Origin: Archaeoglobales archaeon
GTDB lineage: Archaea > Halobacteriota > Archaeoglobi > Archaeoglobales > Archaeoglobaceae
DNA: 64,000 bases
NCBI GenBank assembly: GCA_030055525.1
Contig: JASFYJ010000005.1
Location: 53,429 to 117,428, forward strand
Direction: 5' to 3'
Made by a program: the position numbers and the translations under genes. Positions 16,793 to 25,818 of this stretch are shown here, in pieces. Under the pieces are notes generated by a model, which worked only from the letters and a program-made list of their open reading frames with translations, searched no databases and was not told the DNA's origin. Numbering within the stretch: position 1 is the first letter of the stretch; each line of letters begins with the position of its first letter.

Positions 16793-19579
16793 TTAGGTGA
16801 TGTATATAGCTGGTTTTCCCGGTATAGCAGCTTTAATTTTTTCTTTCGGAATTTTTTCTGAGCTAATCACAACTTTCAACCCAGTTTCGCTTTCAATGAA
16901 GTTTTTGTTCTCTTCTATCACGTACTTCTCGTCTATTATGGTTATCTTTTCCATCGATAACTTTTTGATTAGATCCAAGACCTCTTTTCCTTTTTTACGT
17001 AGTTCATCATCTTCCATCAGCTTTTTCATTGCATCTTTGACGTTTCTGACCTCAGAAAACACTCTTGCAACTTTCATCTTCCACTCTTCAGCAATTCCTA
17101 TGTATGCTACTTCTGGATTCTCCATAAACTTTTTTATTTCGTTTATGTCATCTATTAGCCTAATTATATACTCTTCGCAAGCTTCAGCAACTTCATTTAT
17201 TTTCGATTCATCATACTCAGGATACTTTTCTAGGCTTACAAATGTATCGTGCTTCATATGCCAGAGTTCTTCGCATATATGCGGTGCAAAGGGGGAGAGT
17301 AGCTTAATCCAGTCATCCAGTATCAGTGATAGATTCTTGCCACCTCTTTTGAGGTACCATCTCACCAGGTTCATAACCTCAAAGAATGCTGAATTCAGCG
17401 CTCTTCTTGTCTGTAGCTTTTGCATCGCTTCATTTGTTTCTTTAACAAGCTTCTGGAATCGACTTACTAGCCATCTGTCAAGTGTTGTAATTTCTGAAGG
17501 TTCTTTCATGTAGTTCTCCGATACAATACCGCAGAATCTTTTTAGATGGGCTGCTAAGCTTTCGACTTCTTTGCTTTTCCAGTCTGCATCGCTATCGTAC
17601 TCTGATGCATGGAGAATATAGATCCTCGTAACATCTGCTCCGTAGTTTTTAACTGCTTTTTTCATTGTAAGCAATGGACCTTTGCTTTTGCTCATCTTTT
17701 TTCCCTCCAAGCTGACGTAGCCATTTACAGCAATCGCTTTTGGATAGTATCTCTCCGGAAATATGGCTATGTGGTGGAATAGATAGAAAAGTAGATGGTT
17801 AGCGACAAGATCTTTACCGCTACTTCTCAGATCGACAGGATACCAGTATTCGAATTCTCTTCTTAATCTTTCTAAGAACTCGATACCCAGTTTTGACTTT
17901 CTAGCAACCTCCTCAATTTTTCCTTCACCTAAAAAGACGTAATCAAAAAATTCCGGCACGAGGTTTTCAGCTTTCAAGGAACCTTCGTTTATGTGCTTCG
18001 CTAAGATATAGTAGGCCATGTATATCGTTGAATCGGAAAGACTTTCTATCAGCCACTCTTTATCCCAAGGGATTCGAGTCCCCAGACCTTTCCTCCTAGC
18101 GCATGCTTTGTCCTTTAACCACTCGATTTTATTTTTGAATTCTTCTTTATAGTAATCCGGGATAATCTCCATCCTCTCAAGATGTTTTAAAACTGCATTC
18201 TTCCATTCCGCTTTTGAATATTTTATAAACCACTGATCTCTGACGAGTTTTACTACACATTTTGTACCACAGCGACAGATAACGGGCTTTTCACTAAATT
18301 CATAAAAAACATCACCAAGTCCGGAATCGATAAGCTTCCTTTCAACCTTTTCTTTTGCAATAGCTACTTTTTCACCGTTAAATTCTGTATTTTCCATCAT
18401 TAAACCTGTGTGAAATTCTTTCTTATAAAGCTGTTTTGTTGCCTTTTCTAAGGCTTCGAAGTCTTTCTGACTTTTGGCTCCAAAATCCTCCATAACCTTT
18501 TTGGCTGGTATTCCTTCTAGATCTGTTTTTATTATGACTATCGGTTCAATTTTTTCAACCAAACTTTTATCCAACCCAAAACTTTTTAATATCTCTTCGT
18601 TCTTTTTGAGATCTTCGATAGCTGCAAAATCAAAAGGAGCATGAGCTGGGACACTCATAACGATACCTGTAGCATTGTCTAGATCAACAAAGTTTGCTGG
18701 CAGAATTGGAACTTTTCTGTTTGTGAGGGGAACAACAACTTTTTTGCCAAAGAAGTCTTTCGCATCAACTTCGCATATAAATTCTACTTTTTTGTCCGTA
18801 TGTAGGAGCTTCTCATATGCTTCTTTACTAATAAACCATTTTTCTCCGTTTACTTTGGCAACAACGTATTTTGCGGGTTTCAACCATATGTTTGTCACTC
18901 CATAAACTGTTTCTGGACGTAAGGTTGCGCATGGAAATACTAAATCTGAACCTTCAAGATTGAATTTTATTACTGTGTACTCCACTATCGTCGCATCTTC
19001 GCCAGCCAACAGATCGTGATCCTCAACCGGATTTTGGTCGTGCGGACAGTATCTCACGGGATGGGAGCCCTTATCTATTAGTCCCTTCTCCTTCAACTTC
19101 CAATACTGCCATTCTATGAACTTCTGATAACAAACGTCTGTAGTTGTGAAAACTCTCCGCCAGTCGATCGAATATCCAATGCATTTCAATGATTCAAGGG
19201 CTTCTTTAGAGAAGTATGCAACTATCTTTTCAGGAGTCGTTAAATTTAGAAGTTCCTCAAGCGGTACATCGTGGTATTTTGTATAAACTTCGATCGTTTT
19301 AGAATCTCTTTTTTCAATAAGTTCGGCGAGTCCAATAATTGGCGTTCCAGTAACATGGAACCCCATAGGGAATAATACGTTGTAACCTTTCATTCTCATG
19401 TATCTGGCAAAGGCATCTCCTATAGTAAAAGTCCTTGTGTGGCCCACGTGGAGATTACCGTTAAGGTACGGGTAAGGGATAGTAATAAAGAATTTTTTTC
19501 GATCATCTGGCTCTGACTCGAAAATTTTTGCTTCTTGCCAAATCCTTTGCCACTTTTCTTCTATCTCTCGAAAGTTCAT
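16793..19579 (-). CDS. leuS: Leucyl-tRNA synthetase
   Basis: LeuS charges tRNA-Leu with leucine. At 928 aa it has the archaeal/eukaryotic class Ia layout. The HIGH motif appears as HVGH at 44-47 (PYPYLNGNLHVGHTRT). The editing domain (about 180-420) contains CATLRPETVYGVTN and VPAHAPFD. The KMSKS loop is at about residue 625 (GKKMSKSKG), followed by the anticodon-binding helices. The C-terminal appendage ends KAAIPGKPAIYIT as in archaeal enzymes. ATG 19579 begins MNFREIEEKWQ, the usual start. It stands alone on the minus strand and is divergent from the acyl-CoA synthetase. Confidence 0.96.
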   Translation of the reverse strand: MNFREIEEKWQRIWQEAKIFESEPDDRKKFFITIPYPYLNGNLHVGHTRTFTIGDAFARYMRMKGYNVLFPMGFHVTGTPIIGLAELIEKRDSKTIEVYTKYHDVPLEELLNLTTPEKIVAYFSKEALESLKCIGYSIDWRRVFTTTDVCYQKFIEWQYWKLKEKGLIDKGSHPVRYCPHDQNPVEDHDLLAGEDATIVEYTVIKFNLEGSDLVFPCATLRPETVYGVTNIWLKPAKYVVAKVNGEKWFISKEAYEKLLHTDKKVEFICEVDAKDFFGKKVVVPLTNRKVPILPANFVDLDNATGIVMSVPAHAPFDFAAIEDLKKNEEILKSFGLDKSLVEKIEPIVIIKTDLEGIPAKKVMEDFGAKSQKDFEALEKATKQLYKKEFHTGLMMENTEFNGEKVAIAKEKVERKLIDSGLGDVFYEFSEKPVICRCGTKCVVKLVRDQWFIKYSKAEWKNAVLKHLERMEIIPDYYKEEFKNKIEWLKDKACARRKGLGTRIPWDKEWLIESLSDSTIYMAYYILAKHINEGSLKAENLVPEFFDYVFLGEGKIEEVARKSKLGIEFLERLRREFEYWYPVDLRSSGKDLVANHLLFYLFHHIAIFPERYYPKAIAVNGYVSLEGKKMSKSKGPLLTMKKAVKNYGADVTRIYILHASEYDSDADWKSKEVESLAAHLKRFCGIVSENYMKEPSEITTLDRWLVSRFQKLVKETNEAMQKLQTRRALNSAFFEVMNLVRWYLKRGGKNLSLILDDWIKLLSPFAPHICEELWHMKHDTFVSLEKYPEYDESKINEVAEACEEYIIRLIDDINEIKKFMENPEVAYIGIAEEWKMKVARVFSEVRNVKDAMKKLMEDDELRKKGKEVLDLIKKLSMEKITIIDEKYVIEENKNFIESETGLKVVISSEKIPKEKIKAAIPGKPAIYIT

Positions 19580-19701
19580 AGGTTTAATTCTAGTCGGGGT
19601 TAAATTTTTTGTGTTCTCAAAGCGACCATATAATAATAATGATAATTTTATAACGTTATAATATATTTGTAAATCTTTATATTTGAGTTCAATTACGAAG
19701 A

Positions 19702-21840
19702 ATGGTGAAAAACATGAAGCTTATAAGTGAAATAGCATCGAAAGCGATTTCAGAAGGTAGAACGTACTTACTCGAACACGAAAGTAAAAAAATCCTTATG
19801 GAGTATGGTATTCATACTACTAGAGCTTTTTTAGCAAGAAAGGCTGATGAGGCTGTTGAAATAGCAAGAGAAATCGGATATCCTGTAGTTATGAAGGTTT
19901 TATCTCCAATGATAATTCACAAATCCGATGTTGGTGGTGTTAAACTAAACCTTGAAAACGATGAAGCTGTTAGAGCAGCTTACAAGGAAATCGAGTCAAA
20001 ATTCAAGGATAAGGGTATGATCGGAGTCTCTGTGCAAAAGATGGCAAAGCCGGGGATAGAATTAATTGTAGGAGTAACGATGGATGAAACTTTTGGTCAT
20101 GTACTGATGTTCGGCTTGGGCGGAGTTTTTGTTGAAGTTTTTAAAGATGTAAGCTTCAGAGCGATCCCAATAAGTGAAGATGATGCCGAAGAGATGATAA
20201 GGGAGATAAAAGGTTACTCTTTGCTGAAAGGTTACCGTAATTATTCTGCAGATTTACAGGCGATAAAGGACATTTTATTGAGAGTCTCGAAGATCGTAAG
20301 TGAAAATCCAATAATAAAGGAGATGGATTTGAACCCGGTGTTTGTATATCCTGAAGGTTATGTAGTTGTTGACGCAAGGATAATTCTTGATCCCAAGTTT
20401 TGTAAAATAAATGAAGGGAATTCTCGAAACATCGATCTCAAAGGACTCTTCTATCCGAAAAGCGTTGCAGTTATCGGAGCTTCAAATACACAGGGTAAGC
20501 TAGGCTGGAATGTATTTAGAAACCTCTTAACTCACGGATTTAGCGGAAAACTTTACCCTGTAAACCCAAATGTTGAAGAGGTACAGGGTGTTAGAGCTTA
20601 CAAGAGCATAAAAGATGTTCCAGAGAAAGTTGATGTTGCAATAGTTCTAGTGCCCGCAAAGCAGACTCCAAAGATAGTTGAGGAATGTTGTCAAGCCGGT
20701 GTGAAGTATATCATAGTCGAATCTGCAGGATTTTCTGAGCTTGGAGAAGAAGGAAAGACTCTTGAAATGCAGATGAAGGAATTAATAAAAAGGTATGGGT
20801 GTAGACTTGTAGGCCCAAATTGTGCTGGATTGATAAATACTCATAACGGATTCGTCGGATCTTTAGGGCTCCTTGGAGAGCTTAATAAGGGAAACATAGG
20901 ACTAATAGTCCAGGCAGGAGTCTATGCTGCGGGGTTTTTGTGGGGGCTCAGAAATATTATGGACTTCGGAATAATAGCGACAATAGGGAACAAGCTCGAT
21001 ATAAATGAGACTGACATGCTGGAAGCAATTGGTGCTGATGAGAACATAGAAGTTATAGGAATGTACTTGGAGGATGTAAAAGGCGGCAGGAGATTTATAG
21101 ATGTGGCAAGGAATATAACGAAAAAGAAACCAATCATAGTTTTAAAGACAGGTAGAACTGAGGAAGGAAAGAAGGCTGCGTCAACCCATACAGCCTCTTT
21201 AGCTGGAAATGACCAGATATATAGCTCGATTTTCAAGCAGGCGGGAATTATAAGAGCAAGAGATAATGAACATCTTTTTGCGTTGCTTAAAGCCTTCTCC
21301 AAACAACCTTTGCCAAAGAACGATGGAGTTCTTGTAATAACCTATGCTGGCTCTCTTGGTGTCGCTTCAGCAGATGCAATATCTCTTAATGGACTGAGAC
21401 TGGCGAAATTTTCGGAGGAGATAAAAGAAGAGATCAGAAGATTCATGCCGAGTTTTGTAGCAAGCTTTAACCCGATAGATCTTACTTTTGATCAAACCCC
21501 CGAACAGGTCAGAAAGATAATAGAGACAGCACTGAAATGCGATGATGTTGGAAGTATTTTACTCATTGTGCAAACAGAGAAGTTTGGAAGTTATGTTGAT
21601 ACTCTGAAGTCTATAGATTACAAGGGCATCCCTATCTTTGTGGTTGTTTTTGGTAAGGAGTTTATCATAGAGGATGTAATAAAACTTGAAAGATCCGGAA
21701 TACCAGTTTATACGACGCCTGAACAAGCTGTGGAAGTTATTGCGACCATGTATTATTACAAGAACAATATAATGCTCGCGGAAGAGGTTTTAAAGCAAAC
21801 TACATCTAAATCTGTGGAAAAGAAGGTTTTAGCTTTTTAA
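19702..21840 (+). CDS. ADP-forming acetyl/acyl-CoA synthetase, single-chain, beta-alpha domain order
   Basis: The enzyme converts acyl-CoA, ADP and phosphate to acid, CoA and ATP, the energy-conserving step of peptide and fatty-acid fermentation in archaea. The 712-aa chain has an ATP-grasp (beta) domain first (about 10-235, VVMKVLSPMIIHKSDVGGV). A CoA-binding domain follows (about 245-375, YPKSVAVIGASN), then the succinyl-CoA ligase-like domains, with the phosphohistidine at His496 in STHTASLAG. The loop usually written SQSGA reads VQAGV here. Most fused archaeal forms known to me have alpha first, so this order is swapped. A GGTGA site favours the second ATG (19714). It precedes a Pat-like gene on the same strand. 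Confidence 0.88.
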   Translation: MVKNMKLISEIASKAISEGRTYLLEHESKKILMEYGIHTTRAFLARKADEAVEIAREIGYPVVMKVLSPMIIHKSDVGGVKLNLENDEAVRAAYKEIESKFKDKGMIGVSVQKMAKPGIELIVGVTMDETFGHVLMFGLGGVFVEVFKDVSFRAIPISEDDAEEMIREIKGYSLLKGYRNYSADLQAIKDILLRVSKIVSENPIIKEMDLNPVFVYPEGYVVVDARIILDPKFCKINEGNSRNIDLKGLFYPKSVAVIGASNTQGKLGWNVFRNLLTHGFSGKLYPVNPNVEEVQGVRAYKSIKDVPEKVDVAIVLVPAKQTPKIVEECCQAGVKYIIVESAGFSELGEEGKTLEMQMKELIKRYGCRLVGPNCAGLINTHNGFVGSLGLLGELNKGNIGLIVQAGVYAAGFLWGLRNIMDFGIIATIGNKLDINETDMLEAIGADENIEVIGMYLEDVKGGRRFIDVARNITKKKPIIVLKTGRTEEGKKAASTHTASLAGNDQIYSSIFKQAGIIRARDNEHLFALLKAFSKQPLPKNDGVLVITYAGSLGVASADAISLNGLRLAKFSEEIKEEIRRFMPSFVASFNPIDLTFDQTPEQVRKIIETALKCDDVGSILLIVQTEKFGSYVDTLKSIDYKGIPIFVVVFGKEFIIEDVIKLERSGIPVYTTPEQAVEVIATMYYYKNNIMLAEEVLKQTTSKSVEKKVLAF

Positions 21841-21928
21841 ATCTTATTTTTAAAGCATCTTTCGAACCATCCATTTTGGACTATTTTATACCGAAAGGTT
21901 AATCAAATTGTTTTCAAAAATTTTTATC

Positions 21929-24583
21929 ATGCGAGGTAAGCTATACAACATCCCACAGGAAATCACTCTGAAAGATGGTACAGTTATCTTTGTTCGTGAA
22001 GTCAGAAAAGAGGATTTGGAAGAGTTGAAGAAATTGTATTCTTCTCTTTCAAGGGAGAGTCTTTATTTAAGGTTCTTTGGGAAACCAAGTTCAAATTTTA
22101 TTGAAAAGTATGTTGAAAGAGCTGTAAATGTGGATAGGAAGAACTCCTTTGGAATCGTTGCCTTTTATGGCAACGATCTCGTAGCCCATTCAGAGTATTA
22201 TGCCACAAGCAGAGATTCTGCAGAAGTTGCATTCACGGTTTCAGATAATTTTCATGGTAGGGGTGTTGGAACAGCTCTATTAGGAGTGATGGCTGAAATA
22301 GCATGGAAAAATGGAATAAAAGAGTTCTATGCAATGGTTTTACCAGAAAATTATCAGATGATCAAAGTATTTCGAGATTCTGGTTTTCCAGTGAGAGTTA
22401 GGCCTGAAATCGGAGCATTAGTTGTGAGAATGCCGACTGCGATAACTGAAGAAGTTTTAGAGCATTTTGAACGTAGAGAGAAGTTAGCAATTATAAACGC
22501 TCTTCGTAGGTTTTTTTGTCCAAATACCATAGCAGTAATAGGAGCGTCAAAAGATAGAAAAAAAGTAGGTGGAAAACTTTTATATAATATTTTGGTCTAT
22601 GGTTATAACGGTACAGTTTATCCAGTAAACAAAAATTCAAAGTACAGCCAGTCGGTAAGATGTTATCCTTCGATTTCCGATGTTCCGGATGAGGTAGACT
22701 TAGCAATTGTGGCTGTACCCTTCTATGAGGTTCTTAATGTTGCAGAAGAATGTGGAAAAAAAGGTGTGAAAGCTCTGCTAGTAATAACATCTGGATTTGC
22801 AGAACTCGGTGGAGAAGGTAAGAACAGACAGGAAGAGCTTTTAAAGATCTGTAGAAAGTATGGAATGCGTTTAATAGGTCCAAATTGCATGGGGATCGTA
22901 AATACAGATCCAAATTTAAGATTAAATGCTACATTTGCTCCAAACCCTCCACAGAATGGTAGAATAGGGTTCGCATCGCAAAGTGGTGCGGTTGGATTGG
23001 CAGTGATGGATCACGCAAGCTCCTATGGACTGGGTCTCTCCTTCTTTGCATCTCTCGGCAACAGAGCAGACATATCGAGCAACGATCTCATAGAATACTG
23101 GGAGGAGGATCCGAGAACAGATTTGATTCTTCTTTATCTTGAATCCTTCGGTAATCCGAGAAAGTTTGCTAGGATAGCTAAAAGAGTGTCTAAAAAGAAG
23201 CCAATACTAGCTCTTGCTTCAGGTATAACCCCTGTTGGAACCAACACTGCCTCAATTATCGGGTCTCTGATTTCTTCTTCAGGTATCGTAGTAGAATCTT
23301 TCTTTAAACAGACGGGAATCATAAGAGCCGACACTCTGGATCAACTTTTTGCAATATCTTGCTTTTTACTGCATCAACCATTGCCAAGAGGCAGGAAGGT
23401 TTGTATCCTAACAAACGGTGGAGGTTATGGAGATATAACAGCTGACTGGTGTAAGAAGGTCGGTTTAAAGATACCGGAATTGTCTCAGGAAACTAAAATG
23501 AGGCTGTTACAGACTCTTCCACCAATTTCAAGTGTTCAAAATCCTGTAGATATGACAGCATCAGCTAATTTCGAAAATTACAGTGATGCTATAAAGATTG
23601 TAAGCAAAGATGAGAATGTCGATGCGATAGTAGTCATCTTTGTTCAGGCTGTAAGCATGGAGGAAACAAGTAGAGTAGTGGAAAGTGTTTTGGAAGCATC
23701 TAGATATGCAAATTCTTTAGGGAAGCCTGTAATATTTATATACGCTGGTACCGATCTTCAATGTCGTGTTCTTAGGAAGGAGGATTTAGCTGTTCCTGTC
23801 TACGTCGATCCAAGTTTAGCAGCAGAGGTTTTAAGTAAGGTTGCAGAATATTCAGAGTGGAAAATGAAGCCGAAAGAAGATACAAGAGAATTTGAAGTTA
23901 ACAGAGATAAGGCTGCAGCGATAATAGCAAAATCACTTGGAAAGAAAGAATGGTTGAACATTCTAGATTCTTTCGAACTTTTGAACTGTTACGGTATAAA
24001 AACACCAGATTACGTTTATTTAAAACCCGAAGAACTCAAAGATGAGAAGGCAATCGAAAAAGTCGAAAAATTGGGCGTTGTTAGTGTGAAGGCAGTTGCT
24101 GAAAAACCTTCATATGGAAGAGATCCAAGATTTTCAAAGAGTGGAGTTTATGGAGCTGAAGCAATAAGAGCTGCAAAGGAGATACTTCAAGAACTTAAGG
24201 AAGTAGATGGTTTCATATTCCAGAAAATTGTTCATGGAATTGAGATGTTCATCGGTGTTGTAGAAGATCAGAACTTTGGTCCCCTGATAGCTTGTGGTGC
24301 CGGAGGCGAGTTTGCAGAGTTGCTCAAAGACATTTCCGTTAAAGTTACTCCCATTACGTACTCTGAGGGACTAGAAATGGTAAAAAGTTTAAGGATCTAC
24401 CCTATGCTTGAAGGTTACAAAGGAAGAGAGGCTGTAAACATAGAATCCTTTGTGGAGACTATCTTGAGGATAAATATGCTGATAGAGGATTTCCCTGAAA
24501 TAGTTGAAGTTGAATGCAACCCTGTAGTTTTAGATAAAAGCTCTGCAGTTGTTTTCGATGCAAGTGTAAGGTTGCGAGTATAA
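21929..24583 (+). CDS. GNAT-fused acyl-CoA synthetase-like protein (Pat-type protein acetyltransferase)
   Basis: The protein (884 aa from ATG 21929; the track uses an upstream TTG) has three parts. An N-terminal GNAT acetyltransferase domain (about 15-170) carries the acetyl-CoA loop GRGVGTALLG. A CoA-binding/succinyl-CoA ligase-like part (about 195-650) has IAVIGASKD and SQSGAVGL. A C-terminal ATP-grasp part occupies about 670-884. At the phosphohistidine position it reads GTNTASIIG, with Asn439 instead of His, so ADP-forming synthetase turnover should be lost. This is the logic of Pat/PatZ-type lysine acetyltransferases, where a dead synthetase module senses ligands and the GNAT domain acetylates target enzymes. 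The target is not shown, but acyl-CoA enzymes encoded nearby are candidates. Confidence 0.82.
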   Translation: MRGKLYNIPQEITLKDGTVIFVREVRKEDLEELKKLYSSLSRESLYLRFFGKPSSNFIEKYVERAVNVDRKNSFGIVAFYGNDLVAHSEYYATSRDSAEVAFTVSDNFHGRGVGTALLGVMAEIAWKNGIKEFYAMVLPENYQMIKVFRDSGFPVRVRPEIGALVVRMPTAITEEVLEHFERREKLAIINALRRFFCPNTIAVIGASKDRKKVGGKLLYNILVYGYNGTVYPVNKNSKYSQSVRCYPSISDVPDEVDLAIVAVPFYEVLNVAEECGKKGVKALLVITSGFAELGGEGKNRQEELLKICRKYGMRLIGPNCMGIVNTDPNLRLNATFAPNPPQNGRIGFASQSGAVGLAVMDHASSYGLGLSFFASLGNRADISSNDLIEYWEEDPRTDLILLYLESFGNPRKFARIAKRVSKKKPILALASGITPVGTNTASIIGSLISSSGIVVESFFKQTGIIRADTLDQLFAISCFLLHQPLPRGRKVCILTNGGGYGDITADWCKKVGLKIPELSQETKMRLLQTLPPISSVQNPVDMTASANFENYSDAIKIVSKDENVDAIVVIFVQAVSMEETSRVVESVLEASRYANSLGKPVIFIYAGTDLQCRVLRKEDLAVPVYVDPSLAAEVLSKVAEYSEWKMKPKEDTREFEVNRDKAAAIIAKSLGKKEWLNILDSFELLNCYGIKTPDYVYLKPEELKDEKAIEKVEKLGVVSVKAVAEKPSYGRDPRFSKSGVYGAEAIRAAKEILQELKEVDGFIFQKIVHGIEMFIGVVEDQNFGPLIACGAGGEFAELLKDISVKVTPITYSEGLEMVKSLRIYPMLEGYKGREAVNIESFVETILRINMLIEDFPEIVEVECNPVVLDKSSAVVFDASVRLRV

Positions 24584-24591
24584 CTATTTAT

Positions 24592-24608
24592 CGAAAGCTT
24601 TTTAAGCT
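24592..24608 (+). promoter_or_regulatory. BRE/TATA promoter of the AbrB-phasin genes
   Basis: CGAAAGCTTTTTAAGC has a BRE-like CGAAA followed by a TATA element. Its centre is about 26-30 bp ahead of the candidate starts of the AbrB-domain gene (24627-24636). Confidence 0.5.
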
Positions 24609-24635
24609 CGAACCATTTAATGGTAATTGGTGGTA

Positions 24636-24902
24636 GTGGATTATCTGAAGGAGATGCAAAAACTTTGGGAAAATACTTTGAAGATGCAGACAAACCTAAT
24701 TGAGATGATAACCATCGCTTTAAACAACGTGATAAAGCTGAACCCCATTCAAGGAAACACAGCGATTTTTAGGGCTAAAGTTCAGAGCGGTGGGAGGATA
24801 AGCATACCTGAAGCAGATAGAATAGCCCTCGATTTAAAGGAGGGAGATGTTGTTAAGGTAATTGTAATAAAAGAGTCGGGAGGTGAGAGAAGTGGAGTAT
24901 AA
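24636..24902 (+). CDS. AbrB-domain protein with phasin-like helix (PhaR-like)
   Basis: This protein of about 88 residues has an N-terminal amphipathic helix (EMQKLWENTLKMQTNLIEMI) like those of PHA-granule phasins. A C-terminal AbrB/SpoVT swapped-hairpin DNA-binding domain follows (about 47-80, AKVQSGGRISIPEADR and LKEGDVVKVIVI). In haloarchaea an AbrB-type repressor (PhaR) precedes the phasin gene phaP and binds both granules and DNA. The same order here supports a PhaR-like role (inference). GTG 24636 is chosen for the GGTGGT site just ahead of it; TTG 24627 and GTG 24630 are alternatives. The end overlaps the phasin gene. Confidence 0.7.
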   Translation: MDYLKEMQKLWENTLKMQTNLIEMITIALNNVIKLNPIQGNTAIFRAKVQSGGRISIPEADRIALDLKEGDVVKVIVIKESGGERSGV

Positions 24903-25206
24903 GGAGTTTATGGATGCAGTAAGAAGTATGTATAAGATGGGTTTTGCAGTGGGTAAATCTATGCTGGACATGGTAAAAATAGCCATGGACAGCTACATGA
25001 GTATGTACGAGATGTACATGAGGCAGTTTATACCGTCTGAAAGCTACGAAAACGTGAAGAAAACGATAGACCTCTACACGGAATCTCAAACGAAGGTCTT
25101 TGAAAACTTCAAGAAGTTGCTTGAACAGTTTGAGAAACAGCAGGATGAGATATTTGCAAGAATGATAGAGTTTGGCGAGAAGGCAACACCTAAGAAGAAA
25201 GAGTGA
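24892..25206 (+). CDS. Phasin-like granule-associated protein
   Basis: The protein (104 aa from GTG 24892) is entirely helical, Met-rich and amphipathic (SMYKMGFAVGKSMLDMVKIA, SYMSMYEMYMRQF), with a C-terminal coiled coil (LLEQFEKQQDEIFARMIEF) and a basic tail. This is the composition of phasins, which coat polyhydroxyalkanoate granules. The GGGAGGTGAG ribosome-binding site, 4-5 nt ahead of GTG 24892, selects this start over the track's GTG 24883. It follows the AbrB-domain gene with an 11-bp overlap and lies 0.6 kb from the PhaE/PhaC pair. Phasins diverge fast, so the name rests on composition and context. Confidence 0.65.
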   Translation: MEYKEFMDAVRSMYKMGFAVGKSMLDMVKIAMDSYMSMYEMYMRQFIPSESYENVKKTIDLYTESQTKVFENFKKLLEQFEKQQDEIFARMIEFGEKATPKKKE

Positions 25207-25209
25207 CAA

Positions 25210-25782
25210 CTATTTTTTTATTTTTGCTATAATTTCGAAGTCGAAAAGGGCCTTTGAGAGATGAACTTCTTCAAATTCTTTGCTCATAAAGTTTGCCACA
25301 AAACGTGGAGATGGAAATCCCCAAATAGCTTTTGAAACTCTTTCAGCGTAAGATTCACTTACATACCTTCTCAAAGCATCTAAAACGAATTTTTTTATAT
25401 TTGATGGCATTTCTGAGTTTATATCTCTTATTGCTATTGTTCCCTCGTTTTTCAGTACTCTTTTAGCCTCGTAAATTGCCCTAAGGCCTGTATCATGTAG
25501 CGAAAAAGAGAATATAACCAAATCAAAAGACCTATCTTTGAAAGGTAAAAAGTTTGCATCAGCAACGATTGCTCTTGAAATTTTGCACATTTCAACGTTT
25601 TTGTCTATACCGACAATTTCTGCATCTTTAAAAATTTTTGATAGTTCATTAGCTAAGATACCGCTGCCACAACCCACGTCGAGTATCTTTTTTGCATTTA
25701 ATGAGCTTTTTAATTTTTTTGCAAAATAAATATAACTGAGCCTGAACTTTTCAGCCCAAGTCGCATACCTTTCTTCTTCCAT
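25210..25782 (-). CDS. Class I SAM-dependent methyltransferase
   Basis: This 190-aa protein has the Rossmann motif I ILDVGCGSGILANEL (about 42-56), the acidic motif VGIDKN and motif IV FDLVIFSFSLHD, typical of UbiE/Methyltransf_11 enzymes. The substrate cannot be told. The enzyme lies on the minus strand between the phasin gene and the PhaE/PhaC pair, so a role in PHA metabolism is possible but unsupported. Its start is about 37 bp from the divergent PhaE-like gene, so the two promoters face each other in a very short region. Confidence 0.82.
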   Translation of the reverse strand: MEEERYATWAEKFRLSYIYFAKKLKSSLNAKKILDVGCGSGILANELSKIFKDAEIVGIDKNVEMCKISRAIVADANFLPFKDRSFDLVIFSFSLHDTGLRAIYEAKRVLKNEGTIAIRDINSEMPSNIKKFVLDALRRYVSESYAERVSKAIWGFPSPRFVANFMSKEFEEVHLSKALFDFEIIAKIKK

Positions 25783-25783
25783 A

Positions 25784-25799
25784 AATTTTTTATATTCGC
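25784..25799 (+). promoter_or_regulatory. TATA promoter of the PhaE1/PhaC1 operon
   Basis: AATTTTTTATATTCG is centred about 26 bp ahead of ATG 25819, predicting a leaderless transcript for the PhaE-like gene. Confidence 0.5.
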
Positions 25800-25818
25800 A
25801 ATAACTAAAAAGCTTTTG

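Noticed and set aside
16797-17513. 238-aa plus-strand ORF antisense to leuS
   Set aside because: It is a shadow of the reverse strand, with Ser/Phe-rich composition, no ribosome-binding site and no family pattern. LeuS on the other strand is certain.
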